Shown here in pieces: positions 40,900-42,294 of a stretch of 42,294 nucleotides of DNA (positions are counted from its first letter, which is position 1; the number at the start of each line of letters is the position of its first letter). The position numbers and the translations under genes were made by a program. This DNA comes from Gluconobacter kondonii (GTDB taxonomy: Bacteria; Pseudomonadota; Alphaproteobacteria; Acetobacterales; Acetobacteraceae). Below the pieces are notes generated by a model. That model ran no database searches and had not been told where the DNA came from. It saw only the letters and a list, made by a program, of their open reading frames with translations. The DNA lies in assembly GCF_002723995.1 (NCBI RefSeq), contig NZ_BEWP01000018.1:1-42294 (forward strand), in the 5' to 3' direction.

Positions 40900-42294
40900 T
40901 CAATAAGTTACGTTCATCTTTGCGCCTACAAAGCGTGGCAGGCCAGGCATGACGCCGTAGAACGTCGCCTGTGTGCCGCCGGAGAGCCAGTAACGGCGAT
41001 CGGCAAGATTTTGGCCATAGACTGTGACAGACCAGTGCTGTTTCGGAGCAGCAAAGGTCAGGAAGGAGTTCACGAGGAAATAGTCCGGGGCACGATAGAT
41101 GCCGCCATCACCGATGTGCTGGGGTTGCGTCTGTGCACCGCGGTAATTGTAATCCACGTCAAAAGTCATCTTATAGTCGTGGAACATTGACCATGAATAA
41201 GTGGCAGCACCAGACAGCGTCAGGTTCGCCAATCCCATATTGTAACCGTTGTAGTTCGTATTGACGGGAGACCAGACGCCAGTTGCGGCGAACTGTGCTG
41301 TCGTGGCGCTTCTGTTCAGGCTTTGGAACTGGGAGTACGAACCGTTCTGGTAGCCAAAATTCTGTGTCAGGACGAGGCCGTGGAACGGATGGGCTTCCAT
41401 GTCGAATTCAGCGCCATAGATATTGGAGCGTGGAGCATTCACATAGCCACCAAGAACACCATAAGGCGGCACGAGAATGGTACCGAGAAGCTGCTGGTCC
41501 CGATAGTCGTAGTAGAATCCCGCAGCGTTGAAGCGCAGATGACGGTTGAAGAACATGGTCTTGAAACCACCTTCGTAGGTAAGAACCTGTTCTGCCTTGA
41601 AGGGCTTCAGCTGGCTGGCCTGCTGGGTGATATTGGCAGAGAAGCCGCCCGGCTTGAAGCCACGTGAAAACATCACGTAACCCATGATATTCAACTTGAA
41701 CTGATACTGTGCCCCGACCCGTCCAGCAAACTGGTTGGTCAAAGCACCTGAATTGCCAAAATTCTGCACACTTGTTTTGGCGCCACTGTTCAGGTCATAA
41801 TTGGCACTGACGACATTCAGCATTTGGCGGTCATCAGATTCATGACTGATGGCCCCGATCAGGGTGAGTTTGGGTAATACCCGATAGGAAAGCTGTACGT
41901 ATTGATTGAAGTTCTGCTAATTCTGACGATAAGACGTCTCGTTCAAGGGCGTGGTGTTCGGGCGGTCAGAAGAATCATACCAGAAATTCTGTGCCATCCG
42001 GGAACGACTGTAATACATCCCCATTTCCCAATGAAATTTGGCATGCGGGTTTAAAGACTCAAGCTTCACTTCCTGAGAGAACACATTCGTCTGGTTATTG
42101 CGGAACATGTTGCCGTATGACGCGACGGAATTCGTCTGGTTGGTCAGTTCATGCTCATCGACTGTTTCGAAAGCACTCAGTGTCCAGAACCTGCCCCAGC
42201 TGAAATCTTTTGTGTACCGGACGTTAGCGCCCCAGAACATATTGTCTTCACGGGGTTTCTTGTTGTTACCATCGATACCGATAATCTTTGCAAA
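40900..42294 (-). pseudogene. TonB-dependent receptor, C-terminal part, interrupted by amber codon
   Basis: The minus-strand frame is open from the window edge (42294) to TAG at 41919-41917, then continues in the same frame to TGA at 40902-40900. The pieces make one TonB-dependent receptor beta-barrel: WGANVRYTKDFSW, KFHWEMGMYYSRSR, then after the stop QNFNQYVQLSYRVLPKLTLIG, GRVGAQYQFKLNIMGYVMFS, KPGGFSANITQQ, GAEFDMEAHPFHG, NSFLTFAAPKQHWSVTVYGQNLADRRYW and a final ...FVGAKMNVTY with terminal Tyr as needed for barrel assembly. The plug and the N-terminus are outside the window. One base change (for example CAG to TAG) explains the stop. The frame on both sides is intact, so the break is recent, a sequencing error, or read through by a suppressor. 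Confidence 0.82.

Overview
The window looks like chromosomal DNA of an acetic acid bacterium, most likely Gluconobacter or a close relative in Acetobacteraceae. This rests on GC-rich codon use and on the gene mix: RHH-less PutA, a MlaE-type permease with an N-terminal soluble domain, a porin with a coiled-coil start, xylulokinase, NsrR-Hmp and a TonB receptor. The genus is inferred from pattern recognition, not from a search. I see no rRNA, tRNA, CRISPR array, insertion sequence or integrase.

Layout. (1) 142-2810 (+): a MarR repressor and a FUSC-type efflux protein, with an operator overlapping the promoter. (2) 13103-2814 (-): a tight run of eight genes: peptide-binding lipoprotein, two permeases, two ATPases, P1/S58 peptidase, PutA and a GntR/FCD regulator. 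The gene order suggests import of peptides, cleavage in the cytoplasm and oxidation of the released proline to glutamate. (3) 16715-13185 (-): a four-gene MCE/Mla-like lipid transport system (permease, ATPase, MCE protein, PqiC-type lipoprotein). (4) 17017-20124: a polyprenol-type family 2 glycosyltransferase and a convergent large membrane protein, probably for surface glycans. (5) 20241-21425 (+): a beta-lactamase-like serine hydrolase. (6) 23777-21409 (-): an unrecognised accessory module of a small one-helix membrane protein, a lipoprotein, a papain-like cysteine peptidase and a second lipoprotein, with unusual terminators. This is the least explained part of the window. (7) 23992-29452 (+): secreted M3 peptidyl-dipeptidase, then a GT39-like membrane protein and a secreted M28 peptidase. 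(8) 29472-31951: LysR regulator divergent from a DODA-type dioxygenase, then YceI. (9) 33297-32005 and 35254-33371 (-): an MFS transporter and an outer-membrane porin; an FNR-like box lies upstream of the porin. (10) 37075-35600 (-): xylulokinase. (11) 37788-39551: NsrR, a well-formed NsrR operator, Hmp and a tautomerase. (12) 40631-39585 (-): an Ldh/malate dehydrogenase family oxidoreductase. (13) 42294-40900 (-): the C-terminal part of a TonB-dependent receptor broken by one in-frame amber codon and cut by the window edge.

Common themes are peptide use (ABC importer, P1, M3 and M28 peptidases, PutA), envelope upkeep (MCE system, glycan genes, porin, TonB receptor) and nitric-oxide or low-oxygen response (NsrR/Hmp, FNR-like box). 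Many of the longest reading-frame starts are not the likely ones. Where a Shine-Dalgarno sequence, signal peptide or operon junction decides the start, the chosen position is given.
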